64,000 bases of DNA. Origin: Panorpa germanica (taxonomy: Eukaryota; Arthropoda; Insecta; Mecoptera; Panorpidae). Positions 47,965 to 60,502 of the stretch are shown in pieces (the stretch's first letter is position 1; every line of letters begins with the position of its first letter). Both the position numbers and the translations under genes were made by a program. Under the pieces are notes generated by a model that was not told the origin of the DNA, made no database searches, and was given only the letters and a program-made list of their open reading frames with translations. The DNA lies in assembly GCA_963678705.1 (NCBI GenBank), contig OY783220.1, positions 1,447,001-1,511,000 on the forward strand, given 5' to 3'.

Positions 47965-50900
47965 ATAACAATTCGATAATTGTTCCTAAAAAATTACGTC
48001 AGACGTAAAAAAAAGAAAGCATTTCTATCCAAAAATTACAATACAAAACTTTCTATTGAAAAAAAACTAAACATTCATTCCGAAAAAGGTTTATTTGATG
48101 GCGCGACCAGCTTTTCTTTCCCCTTTTTTCTTTTTTGTTTTTGTGTTATTAACGCATTCAATTTTTTTTTTAAGTGAAGTTACTTGTTCCCAAAAATCTG
48201 TGAGAATTAGAAATAAGGTCATTTTTTCAAAAAAAATTAAAAATTCGGTACTTGTTCCCAAAAATTTACTTGAGACCTAAGGAAAAACGTAATATCTTCC
48301 CAAAAACTACAAATTGTTCCTATTGAAAAAAGAAATATTTATTTTGATACAATTTATTTTGTGACGCGAGCCACCCTTTGTGGTGTGGGCATGCGCCTAT
48401 GTTGCCTATGCTTATAAGCGGCACTGATCAGACCAATATGTTTAAATGTTTGGACTAGGTTTGAGATGCAACCGCAAAAATACAGAAAAAAATCGGCGTT
48501 GTTAGAATTAAGATCGCAAATAGCCTGACGTTAAATAAGATATTTTAACTGAAAAAATCGGGAATCACCACCTTTGTCATGTCTTATCACACTTTAATAC
48601 TCCTCACTTTGCGTGTGACGTAATTAATGGATGGGTCTTTAATTAAAAAAGAATCTTAACTATTATCATGAGACTAATTCTTCTCATTATGTATAACATC
48701 AAAGCAACTCGTGAAATCTTTCACCTTAAAAGTCTTTTATGAATATGAGTGAATTGTAAGGCTCATATCTTCGAAGGTACGAGTACTTGAAATCTCTAAT
48801 GTCGAATTTAATAATCAAACTCGTACGCGTTGAGGAAACTAAATTAATTGCCCCTTTACATTTGCGTATTTAATTCAAAAGCTTTACAAATGTTGTAAGG
48901 CAAGTGTATAAAAAGCAAAATATAACAATAGACTTAGTATAAGACATAGGTGAATAATGTCTTATACGCTTTTTATAAATTCATAAACCCTAAGTATATT
49001 ATAATGTGTTTTGCTGTTGCTGTGGCTGCGGCTCGGCTCGGCTCGGAATGGAACACAGTAACAATATTCTACTTACGAGTACAATCTCGGGGAACAGCTT
49101 TAAAGTTCATAACCCGCTTGGTTCAGAAGGTTGAGTCAGTTCAGCTTTACCGTTAACGGAGGAGGGCAGAGGAGTGGAGATGATTTACATCAGATTTGCT
49201 TACCTGAAACAAAAACAAAAGAATATAAAGAAAATTTATTAAAATGTAGTCAATGAAATATACAAATAATATTTCATTTAAATCTCTTTTCCCAGATTCA
49301 ATTTATAAATCAATTAGGGCACAATGCGACATTAGAGAAGTAGCAATAATATGAAATAAACTGAAACCGAGACAAAACAAAAAAAAAAGTTAAATAAATT
49401 GGGGTGCGTAATGGACTGGAATGAAAATGAAAACCATCTCACTCTAACATTCTATTATGTAACCCTTGTTTGAACTTCTTCGTTCCGTTTCATTTAAAAC
49501 CGTATGTAACGATTTAAAATAAATCGTAAAAATAATTACCGTAATATGAATTTAAAATAATATTGTACACTGTCCTTTAAAAAAACACAAAAAAGTTATT
49601 CAAGTTATTATTTTTTATGGAAATTAGTTCTTTTTATTACATAAGTTGTAGGATGGTCTATAATAAGCTTGTAAGAGCTTTAAGCCTCAGAAGACGGCAT
49701 GTTTTGGTAAGCTCTACTGTAAAAATGAGCTTTAATAAAAGAAAACTATTTGAATGTCTTACAATTATTAGTCCTGCATCGTCTATTTATGAGTAGTTAT
49801 ATTTCTTGCGAGTTTATTTTAATAATTGTATGGGAAATACAAGTACAAACACATGCATACATAATAAATGAAAAAAGGTATTGCAAAAGAATCACAATTG
49901 TGAATAGTACGGAACTTGGCATAGACGGATTGAACATATTTATATCCCTAGATAATTATGAGAGCTACAATACTATAGATTTAAATTTCATTTGGTTTAA
50001 TTCACATAATTTCCGTTTCATGTAAAATAGATATAAAATTTATTACACCAAAAAACATATATTTAAGATATTTGACATATCAATCCAAAGCTAATCGAAT
50101 ATTTCTTAAATTTTATTATAAAACAAAACGACAGAAATCTAATTTAAAACTTCCTATTAATTCGATAAATTTATTATTAACTAGCTGATTCGACAGATGT
50201 CCAAATTTCAATTAAATTTTTCGCAATTCAACTGAAAATAAACAACTGAATCAATTTTTCGTCACTATTCGCTTTTACACAATTTGACATTTGCACACAT
50301 AGAAGCAAAAACCCAATAGAAAAAAAGCTATATTCGTTTTTCCACAAGTTTTCAATATTTCGGCAAAATATTCCCTAAATAACTGATTCAGAGTATTACA
50401 AACATTTAAAAAAATTAAATTGAATTATACAGAACATATTATTATATTTAACTTCCCTTTTATATAAACAATATTATAAGTTACATAAATGTTGCACACA
50501 AAATTTCATTTTATGTAAAATTGACATTAATTTTCATCTAATAATTATGCCACACATAAATGGGAAGAAGGAAGAGTTAAATTAACAACATCGATCAGAA
50601 AACGTTGCGAGTATCACTAACAAATAGAGATCCTGTATTCCACTAAAGAATATAAATACGCCACTGCTGTATTTATTAAAATGTCGTAAAATGAATCTAA
50701 TGAATTATAGTAAAAAAAAAAAGCAACGTAATTAATCAAATTGACTTTTCTCTCAATATAATTTACCATTAACTAAACACATTTAAGAGCGTCTCATCTG
50801 AAAAGGTTAACCTATCAATTCCGCCCCAGGAATAAGTCATATAGTATATTATACGCTCACCTCAATCTCAAAATTCTTTGAAGTACTTTGTCAAGTACCC

Positions 50901-51584
50901 TTTAGTTCTTCATAGCTCAAGCATAGTAGCAGTACACTTGTATTTCCCGTTTCCGTACTCCTTCATGCTCCTCCATTTTCCCATACTCAAACACAGAGTA
51001 TACCTTTTCATGTTTTTCCGCAAAAGTGGCAAGTCGCATGAAGTATATAACTATATGAATATAGTAGGTATGCCTCAATAAAGAAGTGTCATATGTAAAA
51101 GTTACGTGCAGGGATTTAAAATTCTCTATGTCGATGCGGCATCCATACTATTTATAATTTATATTGGTACCAGTAAGTGCACATGCACTTAATATATTAT
51201 TAGAGCCTTGTACTCGTAGTACGGCGGTTTCTTATCAATAATGTATATCAAATAAATATAGTACGAGTAGTATTAGTATGGAAGAATATTTGGTGCCAAG
51301 GTGGAAATTTTTGCAAGAAGCTCACATTTTCTTTAAGAAGTTACTAAGAGATAGGCCTAGCTTTAAAGTTTAATCAAAATAATAGACTATCAAGTAAATA
51401 CGAAAGTAATATGTGCATAGTAGATACGTTCTTGCGCAACATTTTGAGATTATAAACTACTGGAAGGCAATTGTGACTATATACAATTGACTTCGCGTGG
51501 GAGCTATAAAAAGACCTCATATTGGGTATCGAGATAGACCACTATTAGTCCCGATGTGTCATTATTGTTCCTTTTGTAATTGCA
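47965..51584. other. AT-rich DNA, no gene recognised
   Basis: GGCTCGGCTCGGCTCGG near 49030-49046 is a short tandem pentamer. On the minus strand CAGGTAAGC at 49199-49207 matches a strong splice-donor consensus, but no exon could be supported. A 91-codon plus ORF (49750-50025) shows no domain. Octamers lie at 48778, 49074, 51211 and 51262. Confidence 0.45.
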
Positions 51585-52470
51585 GAGAACGGAATTCAGG
51601 ACGACAACTAAAAGGTAAAACATTCTATCTAACCTAGAGAAAAGAACAGGGAAGTAAATATGATCGCGAGAGTTGGAAAAAATAATAAAGACAGAAGAAG
51701 GGAACAGAGGAAAAGATGAAATGCAAAATATATTGTGAATAAAAGCTGTTAAAATATATTGTTAAAGAATAAAAGCTGGAAAACATGAGGTGCAGATGCA
51801 AGGAGACGATTGAAAGCCGGGTAACTCTGAAGGAATTGTTGCAAGTGGAGAGTAAAGAAAGAAGATAAATGTAAGGAAAAGAAAAAGGAGGAAAGAGAAG
51901 GAAGAGAACAAAGAAGTGTAACCATGAAAAGTAAGGAAAGAGTTTAAAAAAATTATACTATACTATAAACGTAAATTAGAGTAAAGAAATATAAATAAAT
52001 GACAGGAAATGATAGAGTAACTTAATATGAGATGTTATGGAGATTATGGAGAACGGAATTCAGGATGACAAATAAAAGGTAAAACATTCTATCTAACCAG
52101 GAGAGAAGAAGAGGAAAGTAAAAAAAGCGAGAGTTATAAGAAGCAATAGAGAAAGAGGAAGACAGCCGAGGAAGAGATGAAATGCGAAAAAATAAAAGCT
52201 GGAACACATGAGGTGCAAGTGCAGGGAGACGATTGAAAGTCGGGTAACTCTGAAGAAATTGCTGCAAAGGGTGAGTAAAGGAAAATGATGAATGGAAGAG
52301 GACAGAAGAAGGAGGAGAGAAAAGGAAGAGAATAAAAAAGTGTAACAATTAAAAGTAAGAAAAGAGCTATAATATTTAAACTATGAAACGTGAATTAGTG
52401 CAAAGAAAAATAAAGTAATGTAAGGAGATGTTAGAGTAAGGTAATATGAAATGCTATAGAGCTTGTAAAG
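51585..52470. repeat. 464-bp purine-rich tandem duplication
   Basis: Unit 1 is 51585-52048 and unit 2 is 52049 to about 52470. Both start GAGAACGGAATTCAGGA and share GGTAAAACATTCTATCTAAC, AGGTGCA, GGAGACGATTGAAAG, CGGGTAACTCTGAAG, and GAAAGAGAAGGAAGAGAA-like purine runs. Diverged by substitutions and small indels. The plus strand is strongly purine-biased over almost 900 bp. No protein is recognised in any frame. Confidence 0.85.
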
Positions 52471-53261
52471 CCGATACGCAAAAACAATTAGGAGAAATAC
52501 AATACAACGTCTAACCCGGAGAGTTATAAAGTTGGACTTATCATTTAATCCAGCCCTGACTGTTCTCATTTTAATAGATGAATGTCCTTAACATTGCTGG
52601 TGTACTCGTACTTGAATATTAATCAGAGTTTGGAAGCAACAGATGTTTGTATTCGAATAAATCTGCGTAAAATAGGATTCTTTTACATAATGTATTTACA
52701 AACAACGATTACCAATTCGTGCATACATCTGTATCCATAATCATACTAAAACAAATCCGGGCTCCGCATTGCTGCAGGACATCTGCAGGAATAAAGATGA
52801 GGCAATCTGAAATCTGGATACCGTGGATCTCATGCCTCACACCATCAGTACTTTGTACCAGTGAAGTTACATTATATACATATTTGTTTAGGATTGATAT
52901 GGTTAACTTTATTATCATTATTTATATTAAAAGTTTCAGAAAATCGGGGAATAGGTGGGGGACGGAACGATGGTAGGTTAAGGTAGTGGTATGATGAATT
53001 AATATTTATGATGTATCCCTTATATTGAATATAATTGAACTTTTGATATTTATTATTTTAGCACACTTTGTTATTACAATATTTAAACGAACAATATGTG
53101 TGTTTATATGGAGTCGATGAATATGTTTTACATTAATTTTTAATTATTATTCTTGAATTTACTAAGTAATAAGTGACATTTCGAGAAATATTTAGGTGGC
53201 CCGTGTTTGGGGACCTATGCCTGCTAAGAAAAATTGACATTGCCATCGTTCACTGCAGTTA
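52471..53261. other. Unassigned DNA with a possible minus-strand exon
   Basis: A minus-strand frame at 52709-52918 (69 codons) has a protein-like composition (GVRHEIHGIQISDCLIF, then ADVLQQCGARICFSMI) and is less AT-rich than its flanks. On that strand a pyrimidine-rich ATTCCTGCAG precedes its last third. I cannot identify it. Confidence 0.3.
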
Positions 53262-53522
53262 GTTAGTTTTGATTTGATATTCGCGTGTATTTAACGTGTT
53301 TGATATTTTTCGATACCGTTTCTTCTAGCTTTTGACTTTTAGGTGAAATAACATGGGGAGGCAGACGATTGATCTCTAGGAACCTATCTCGGTCGTAATT
53401 AGAAGACGTTTTTCCATTCAAAAGTGAAAAACTCGAATAAAAGGATCGATATTGTTCTTTTTCCATTATATCGAAAAACACCAAACTCGTTTAATACAAA
53501 TGAATGTCAAATCAAAACTAAC
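53262..53522. mobile_element. Possible small TIR element (261 bp)
   Basis: GTTAGTTTTGATTTGA (53262-53277) is repeated perfectly inverted at 53507-53522, and the match extends inward as (T/C)ATTC. No clear duplication and no coding capacity; it may be a MITE. Confidence 0.45.
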
Positions 53523-54623
53523 CTATGAATCAATCTGAAATTTTGTATGGTGTCGTTTGAAAGATGGTAGTAGACGATGATAATGTGAACTTCCGCTAGC
53601 AAGGCAACTTGTCCACAAACACGGGAACTTATTGATTCACCCTCGTATGTAGACGATTTGAAAGTGAACAAGAGCGAGGGAATTCCTGCAAGCACACAAA
53701 AGCGACCAGAGACTGAGCTGGGATGTGTGACGTCATAGGCTGATCCACAATGAGTGACAAGACGTGACAATGGGAAGAGAGAGTGCCGTAATTTATGAAT
53801 GATGACTCCTAATTGTCTTTAGCTAGTAGACACTAAATCCAAAGTAAAATTATACATATTAGAGCAGTTATTTATAAAACTACAATTCGATATGTACTAT
53901 GTAAGTTATAGTAAGTAACAGGTGTATATAATAGAAAGAAAATTGAATGAGATTAGCTACCTATGCCCGAGAATGACCAATAATCACTGTTTCAAATTTA
54001 ATGTAAATCCAATAATGCATAATCACTTTCAGAGGACATATTGATTCCGCACCATAAACGCATTTCATATTTCTTTATTACCATGGAATAAGAAGAGCAA
54101 ACAAACAGCAAGTAAGCCCCTTGATGCAAAACGCAACATAAAACATATCTGGCAACGTTACATAACAGAATAATTTATATCATACATGTTTTGCATTAGT
54201 TTTATGGACTAAAGTAAAGCCAGAGTTAATCCCACATGTAGTACGTACGGGCGAACCTCAAAACGGAACGGATTTTGTATAGACTCCACAACAGAGCGTA
54301 GCGTAGTCGTTAGTGTAGCGTAACACAGTACACCACACAGAATACGGAACAAGAGTTCTCCTTCAATGTGTATTTATAAAATATTTAATAATACATAAAT
54401 TTTACTAAAACAAACATTAGATTTCTATCATTAAAAGTTTCTAAATTGAATATTTGTCTTTTTGAGTGAAATTTGTTATAAATTATTAACAGCCTTGTTT
54501 CGAACCAAATTATAATTAGTTTTGTGGCTGAGTAAATAAGTTGGTTCTGTTAAAAACCAAACAAAAAGTTTGCTTCGGGTTTAAAACTAAATTCTAATAA
54601 ACTTCCAGGAAATAAGTTTGAAG
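53523..54623. other. Unassigned DNA
   Basis: A minus-strand 87-codon ORF (53507-53770) has no recognisable domain. No gene called. Confidence 0.45.
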
Positions 54624-54625
54624 TA

Positions 54626-55060
54626 CAGTGGTACCTCGAGTTACGAACATAATTTTCGAAAACAATTTGTCTCTATATGCAATCAACATCTCTTATGCAT
54701 TGAACTAACTGTCATTATGGCTCCAAAGAAAGTAAAAAGTGTTATTGACAGTTGTGAAAAGAAGCTTAAGCGTATTACAGTAGAAAAATAGAAGCAAATA
54801 ATAACCAAATATGATAATGGTGTTCGATGACTATGTTATCAAATCAAGTGTAAGAAGAACAAGCTTGCCAGAGATATTGTTAACGATGCCTATGTATGCG
54901 ATAAAGCTTTACTTTGCAGTGTATTGGTGAGAAGACGCCAAATATAAGTTATGGCAGAGGATTGAATAGTCGATTAATATTAATTGTTTCGGTTTGCGAA
55001 CATTTCGACTTATGAATGTAATCAAAGAACTAATTAAGTTCGTAACCTGAGGTACCAATG
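54626..55060 (+). mobile_element. Tigger/pogo-like element relic, copy 2 (435 bp)
   Basis: The left end CAGTGGTACCTCGAGTTACG then AACATAATT and the inverted right end CATTGGTACCTCAGGTTACG then AACTTAATT are TIRs. The left flank is TA; the right is mutated. Internal codons from the ATG at 54718 read MAPKKVKSVIDS and, after stops, IITKYDNGVR, the N-terminal helix-turn-helix of a Tigger-like transposase. The catalytic domain is absent. It has the same length as the copy at 41158. Confidence 0.8.
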
Positions 55061-55499
55061 AATTTGTTATAATATCTTAGTAAATAGTTAAATAGTTTTT
55101 GTGTTAGTTTAAATGGCACATTTTATTTGTTTTTCAAGGTCATATTCGCCTGAAGTTATTTTATTTTGTTTAAATTTTATTATCAGTTAGGAATATGTCA
55201 TCACTCCCCCAGATGGCCACAATCTTTGATATGTATCGTCATCTTTTGAATAGTATTACCCTGTTTATCTATATATATAAAAGAAAGACAGGTTTGTTAG
55301 AACACTTATAACTCGAGATCTGCTGAACCAATATTCATGGTTATTGATTCGTTGGATTTGTCTCCGTCCCGAATAGCATAATACATCTTAAAAACAATGA
55401 AAACTTTGCTCTTGACCGAAGATATGTGTTACATTAAATCCTGTTTGTATTGTTGCCTACTAATCAGGCGTTGAATGGATATTACAAAAATTTAAAATT

Positions 55500-57035
55500 A
55501 TGAACTGCTTGCGGCTGTTTGCGGCAGTTTGCGGCAGTTTGTTAGTTAGGTTAGGAATGCCAGCGCCAGATCGCGGAATGAATGACGCATTTAATAGAGA
55601 ATTGGAACGTGAACGTGAATATGATCCACATGAACTAATCCAATCAGTCCAAACGAATGTACCTCTGTTGAATCCTAAGCAGAGGGAAGTCTATGATACA
55701 CTGATTAATGCAATTGATGATGGAAATCGCGGCTTATTTTTTTTGGATGCCCCCGGTGAAACTGGGAAGACATTCCTCATGTCATTGATTTTGGCCACTG
55801 TACGTGCGAGATCCGAAATTGAGGTAGCAATTGCTTCTTCTGGAATAGCGGCCACATTGTTAGACGGATGCCGTACGGCTCACTCAGCGTTAAAATTGCC
55901 ATTAAACTTTCAAACTACTGAACAACCGACATGTAACATTTCGAAACACTCCGCAATGGCAAAAGTTTTAGTAGCATCAAAAATCATCATATGGGACGAA
56001 TGCACAATGGCGCACAAACGCGCATTGGAAGCACTAGACCGAACATTAAAAGATCTGCGCAATGACTCGAGATGTTTTGGTGGTGCAATGATTTTATTAT
56101 CTGGCGATTTCCGACAAACACTACCAGTCATTCCAAGATCTACTGCTGCCGACGAAATAAACGCTTGCCTCAAAGCATCAAATCTGTGGCGATATGTAAA
56201 GAAACTTCAACTGTCTGTAAATATGAGAGTTGCATTGTTGAACGATCTATCTGCTGATGATTTCTCGAAGCAATTGCTGACTATCGGTAATAGCCGTGTT
56301 CCTGTTGACAAATCGAGCGGTTTGATTTCATTTCCTCCAAATGTTTGCAATTTTGTATCATCAAAAGACGAGCTTATCAACAAAGTATTCCCGGATATCA
56401 TTGCTCACCACAAAAATACTAAATGGTTAAGTGAGCGAGCAATTTTGGCCGCTAAAAATAAAGATGTAGATGACCTCAATTTTATAATTCAAAATCAAAT
56501 CGTAGGTACTCTGTATTCATTCAAATCTATCGACTGTGTAACAAACGAAGAAGAAGCCACTAATTATCCAAGTGAATTTTTAAACTCCTTGGATTTGCCT
56601 GGTTTACCACCGCACAAGTTAAAACTTAAGGTTGGCTCGGTAGTCATCATGCTTAGAAATTTAAACCAACCAAAACTGTGCAATGGAACGCGTTTGGTGA
56701 TAAAAAAACTGATGAGCAATGTGATTCACGCGTCGATACTTAAAGGAAAATTTAAAGATGAGGAAGTTCTTATTCCAAGGATTCCGATGATCCCAACGGA
56801 TATGCCATTTGAGTTTAAACGAATTCAATTCCCGATTCGTCTTGCCTTCGGCATGACGATCAACAAATCACAGGGCCAATCCTTGACTATTTGTGGCCTC
56901 AATCTAGAAAATGCATGTTTTTCTCATGGTCAATTGTACGTGGCATGCTCACGTGTCGGCAAACCATCCGCTTTATTTGTTCTTGCGCCTGACCAAAAAA
57001 CAAAGAATGTCGTTTACCACAATGTGCTTGAATGA
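55500..57035 (+). pseudogene. Helitron helicase domain without Rep, 511 codons open
   Basis: Pif1-type superfamily 1 helicase part of a RepHel protein. From about residue 15 (LLVRLGMPAPDRGMNDAFN) it is collinear with the last third of the protein of the element at 5468; by eye roughly two thirds of residues agree. The Rep HUH nuclease and N-terminal domain are missing, so this is an N-terminally truncated gene. Walker A reads APGETGKT (84-91): the conserved Gly at residue 87 is Glu, likely to harm ATP binding. WDE, SGDFRQTLPVIPR, INKSQGQSL and YVACSR are kept. The first codons (MNCLRLFAAVCGS) come from a thrice-repeated TGCGGC(A/T)GTT unit at the deletion joint and are not native. The frame has no stop despite truncation. 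Confidence 0.88.
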
Positions 57036-57300
57036 AAATCCCATTAATGAATTAATCCGAGTGTATTCCAATCTGCACAACATAGTTTTCAATCATTTTT
57101 TTCTGACATGAGTTTGAATTACTTAATTATTATTATTTTTTTAATTTTTATTCTCATTCTGTATGTTTTCATCATCATTCATCATAATAAAATACTTTTA
57201 TGTTTCTATCTATATTAATATTATTTTGTATCATTGTATTACATTCATCAAAGCCTAAATTAGTTCAGCTAAAAGGTAACACGATATTCATTTACTGTTA

Positions 57301-57329
57301 GGCGGTACGAAGTTCGCCGGGTCAGCTAG
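57301..57329 (+). terminator. Helitron 2 3' hairpin and CTAG end
   Basis: GGCGG pairs with TCGCC (one G-T pair) around the same loop as in the element ending at 11093, followed by GGGTCAG and CTAG. Confidence 0.87.
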
Positions 57330-59354
57330 TTAAGGATAAATACAGATTCTTATTGACAAAAATTTATTATAGATGGAAGATAATGATGATTGTGGTACCC
57401 CAACCCCCCACAAAATTTCGGAGAGTCGGAGTTATTGCTTCGTCCTTCATAGAATTTTTCTGTGATACTAAGCTTCTGTTCTTTTCAGGTTAAAGCCATT
57501 ATCGCTGTTTAAATTGTTTAACTAAAATAACACGAAAATACAACACCCTCTAAAGGGCGCAATGGGCAGCCATATTAACTATTACATGGCATATGATTTT
57601 GTTAATAGTCAAAATGGTTCGAGTAACGAACTATAGTACTATACTATATCAAACATACTTTGATTAAAGTTTCACGTTATGCATTTATATTTATTTAGAT
57701 AGGAATATGTCATAGATATTTCTATGTATGAGTGATCTCGACGTTTCTCTACGATTCTCTTTGAAATATTAAAATAAAGTTTTTACTACAAAGTGTATTT
57801 TACTATTACTAATGAAATTTTTTATATTGAAAAATCATTCATAAAAACTTATAATTAACTAGCCTCCAACTCTTTGAATATCTACAAAAAGGTATAAAAA
57901 TAAATAAAAACTATACGAATACAAGAAGACTGTAAAAAAGATCAAAATTAAAATAGAAAAAAACGCAATAAAAACTAATGAAATAAAGAGTTTTGTCTTC
58001 AACATTTTTTTATTGAAGCTGTACTGCTACTCCTGTAGTTTATTAAAAATTTAATAAAGATTTTATAATCATCTCGTCGTAATTAAACTCTGCAGCCATA
58101 ATAATATGACCAGTAAATGTTTTTTAGTAAATAATTAACTTTTAGGAACAAATACAAAGTTAACATTTCTGATTTATGATACCATGTCTTTAAAATGCAT
58201 CTGATGCGTTGTCGATATAAGTGCGATATCCTCAAAATCATTTTAGATACATTACAGAAATACTTTGCATTGGATTCTGCTATATAATATACGAATGAAA
58301 TATTTCACGAATGTGCAGTAACAAATACATGTACCAAGGCACATGGAGGCACTTCATTCCGGTTTATACTTTGTCATAAACCAGCGCAATCTCCCTTGCA
58401 TGTCAACGACATACGATATCGAGTTGATGATCGCACTAAAACGTATGTAGTTAAAGAACGTTTAATTGCACCTTTTGAGAAATGTATAGTTTTATGAATG
58501 CGCTAAATAAACAAGGTTTTCCCTATACTTTGATACATACTGAATAGTAATTGTTATCTATCATATCTTTGATGATAAGGATTTCATAGCATTAATTTAA
58601 TTCTAGTAATAAGTGTTAATTAATAACTAATTACATAAAAAGCAAAGGCATATTATTCGCATAGAATAATTACTAAATTTTAATTTATAACATATACTCA
58701 TGGTTTCATTTCATCAAAGTACGAGAATATTTTATTGATGAAAATTAGGTCACTCTCGTAAAGGAAATGAATTCAAAATTACCTTTTAGATAGGTAGACC
58801 TTGCCTTCATATTAATCATTCATTTTAAATTTAATTACGAAATATTTAATTTAATTTAAATTATATTGGGCGTGTCAAATCATATTTGACAGATTTGGAG
58901 GTAGCTTGTATATTAAGGTTTGCGTAATGATAAAGATTGAAATCTTCATCATTCATCAAGTAAACATGTATTGAATTGCATGTATTCAATGTTTTTGTCG
59001 TTAAGCATTAAGTCTCATTCCCACTCACTCTTTTGATATTTAATTTACATTTTTATTTAATAATTTGTCTAGATTTAAGATTTTCAGAATAGGTGTTCCT
59101 TGCCACATTTATGTTTTAATTTGAGATTAGTTAATTTAGTTAGTGTGCATGCGTCGTTAGTAATATAAACTTTGACAGTTCGTCAGTTAGACAAAATTGA
59201 ACGAAATATAATTAAAATTGCTGTCTAATAACAGTTAAACTTATTCTAAAAATAAATTCTACTGCATTTTGACAAATTGTCACATTTTGGAGGTTATGAT
59301 ATATTATAGTTCTTTTATAATTTAGTTTTATTTATTATATATTTATAGAAACAA
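57330..59354. other. AT-rich DNA, nothing recognised
   Basis: No coding region or structured repeat supported. Confidence 0.5.
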
Positions 59355-59470
59355 GAAAGTCAAGAGGTGGATGGCTGAGGTACAGATATAAAAGAGGAGA
59401 GAAAATCATGCAGTTGGAAATGTTGCAAACTTGACAGTGATCGACGAGGAAAAGAACGACACGAGAAGAA
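59355..59470 (+). pseudogene. Possible LINE (RTE-like) C-terminal scrap
   Basis: KRWMAEVQI, then after stops and shifts an acidic and basic stretch ending DRRGKE, resembles the K/RRW.d.V..D......w...A.DR..W tail of RTE-type LINE polyproteins. Very short and broken. Confidence 0.4.
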
Positions 59471-60502
59471 GAATAAACATTTTTGGAATTTTAAATTGGT
59501 TTAAGTTTGGTACACCTATATTTTAACCTAATAATATTTTTAATTCTTTTTTGAACAAGATTTTTTATTTAATGTTTTTCATACCGGAATAACCGGAAAT
59601 AACATAATACAAATGTTTTCGAGTGTTTCCTAAAACTAAACTAAAAAACATATATTTTAAAAGCATCGCTCATCAATATTTTATGATACATTTATATTTT
59701 GATTTTCATGTTAAAAACATAAAAATGATTGTATTTATAATACATGAGTATTCATATGTATTTTTGTCAAATTTTATTTTGATTCAAATCGTATAAAATA
59801 TGTAGTCAATTCATCCTGGTACTATTCCATCACTCCTCTCATTTCTGTATCATGGTCCCCCTTCTATCGCTACCCCTATCCATATTACATGTTTCCAATT
59901 ACAATCACCGTTGTTGTTTTACAACATACATAACGAGTTATGCCGTGAATGGATCGCGACAAATTGTGACTCGGAATCTCATCGCAATTGGACGCGCTTC
60001 GAAGTTGCGCCACTTTTAACTTGACATACTATCATATAACTAGACGCTGATGTAGCTGAAAGTAGCTCTTAAATCAATATGATGAACAAAATGCTATTAT
60101 TAAATATTTCGTAGAATTCTCCCGTTTATATATATGTATGGCACAAGGAAGAACAATAGGTGCGAACAAAAACTCGTGCTGTTTGTTACATGACAATCTA
60201 TGAGATTTCTGTCAAAACAGTAAAATATTAATGGATGTTAAAACAGTTCTTGTAAATCTCAATGTTTTGCCATAAGATATTACATTTTTCGTTTACTTTT
60301 GTCTATTCTTTTAATTAGTTTTTCCTTTTGAATGTCTGTTTTGAAGAACAACATTCACCAGTATTAAACCATTTATAAAACTCTCCGGGAAAACATATTA
60401 ATGGCAAATTCAATAATACAATAACCGATAATCTAAATAAAGCACTAACAAGTGAGAGATAAATATCGAACGTATACAATATTGATAAACACATCTCGAC
60501 GA
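59471..60502. other. AT-rich DNA, nothing recognised
   Basis: No gene or repeat supported. Confidence 0.5.

Larger units (their letters stand above)
55268..57329 (+). mobile_element. Helitron 2, internally deleted (2062 bp)
   Basis: Starts TCTATATATATAAAA after an A, ends CTAG (57326-57329) before a T, with hairpin GGCGG / TTCGCC around the loop TACGAAG(T) at 57301-57318. It lacks the Rep part and keeps the helicase. It belongs to a different Helitron family from the 5468 element: the left ends diverge after about 15 bp and the helicases differ at many positions. Confidence 0.9.

Noticed and set aside
48500..48545. Possible SINE tail (GATCGCAAATAGCCTGACGTTAAAT)-like stretch
   Set aside because: Resembles the SINE 3' end but no head, box or duplication is visible.
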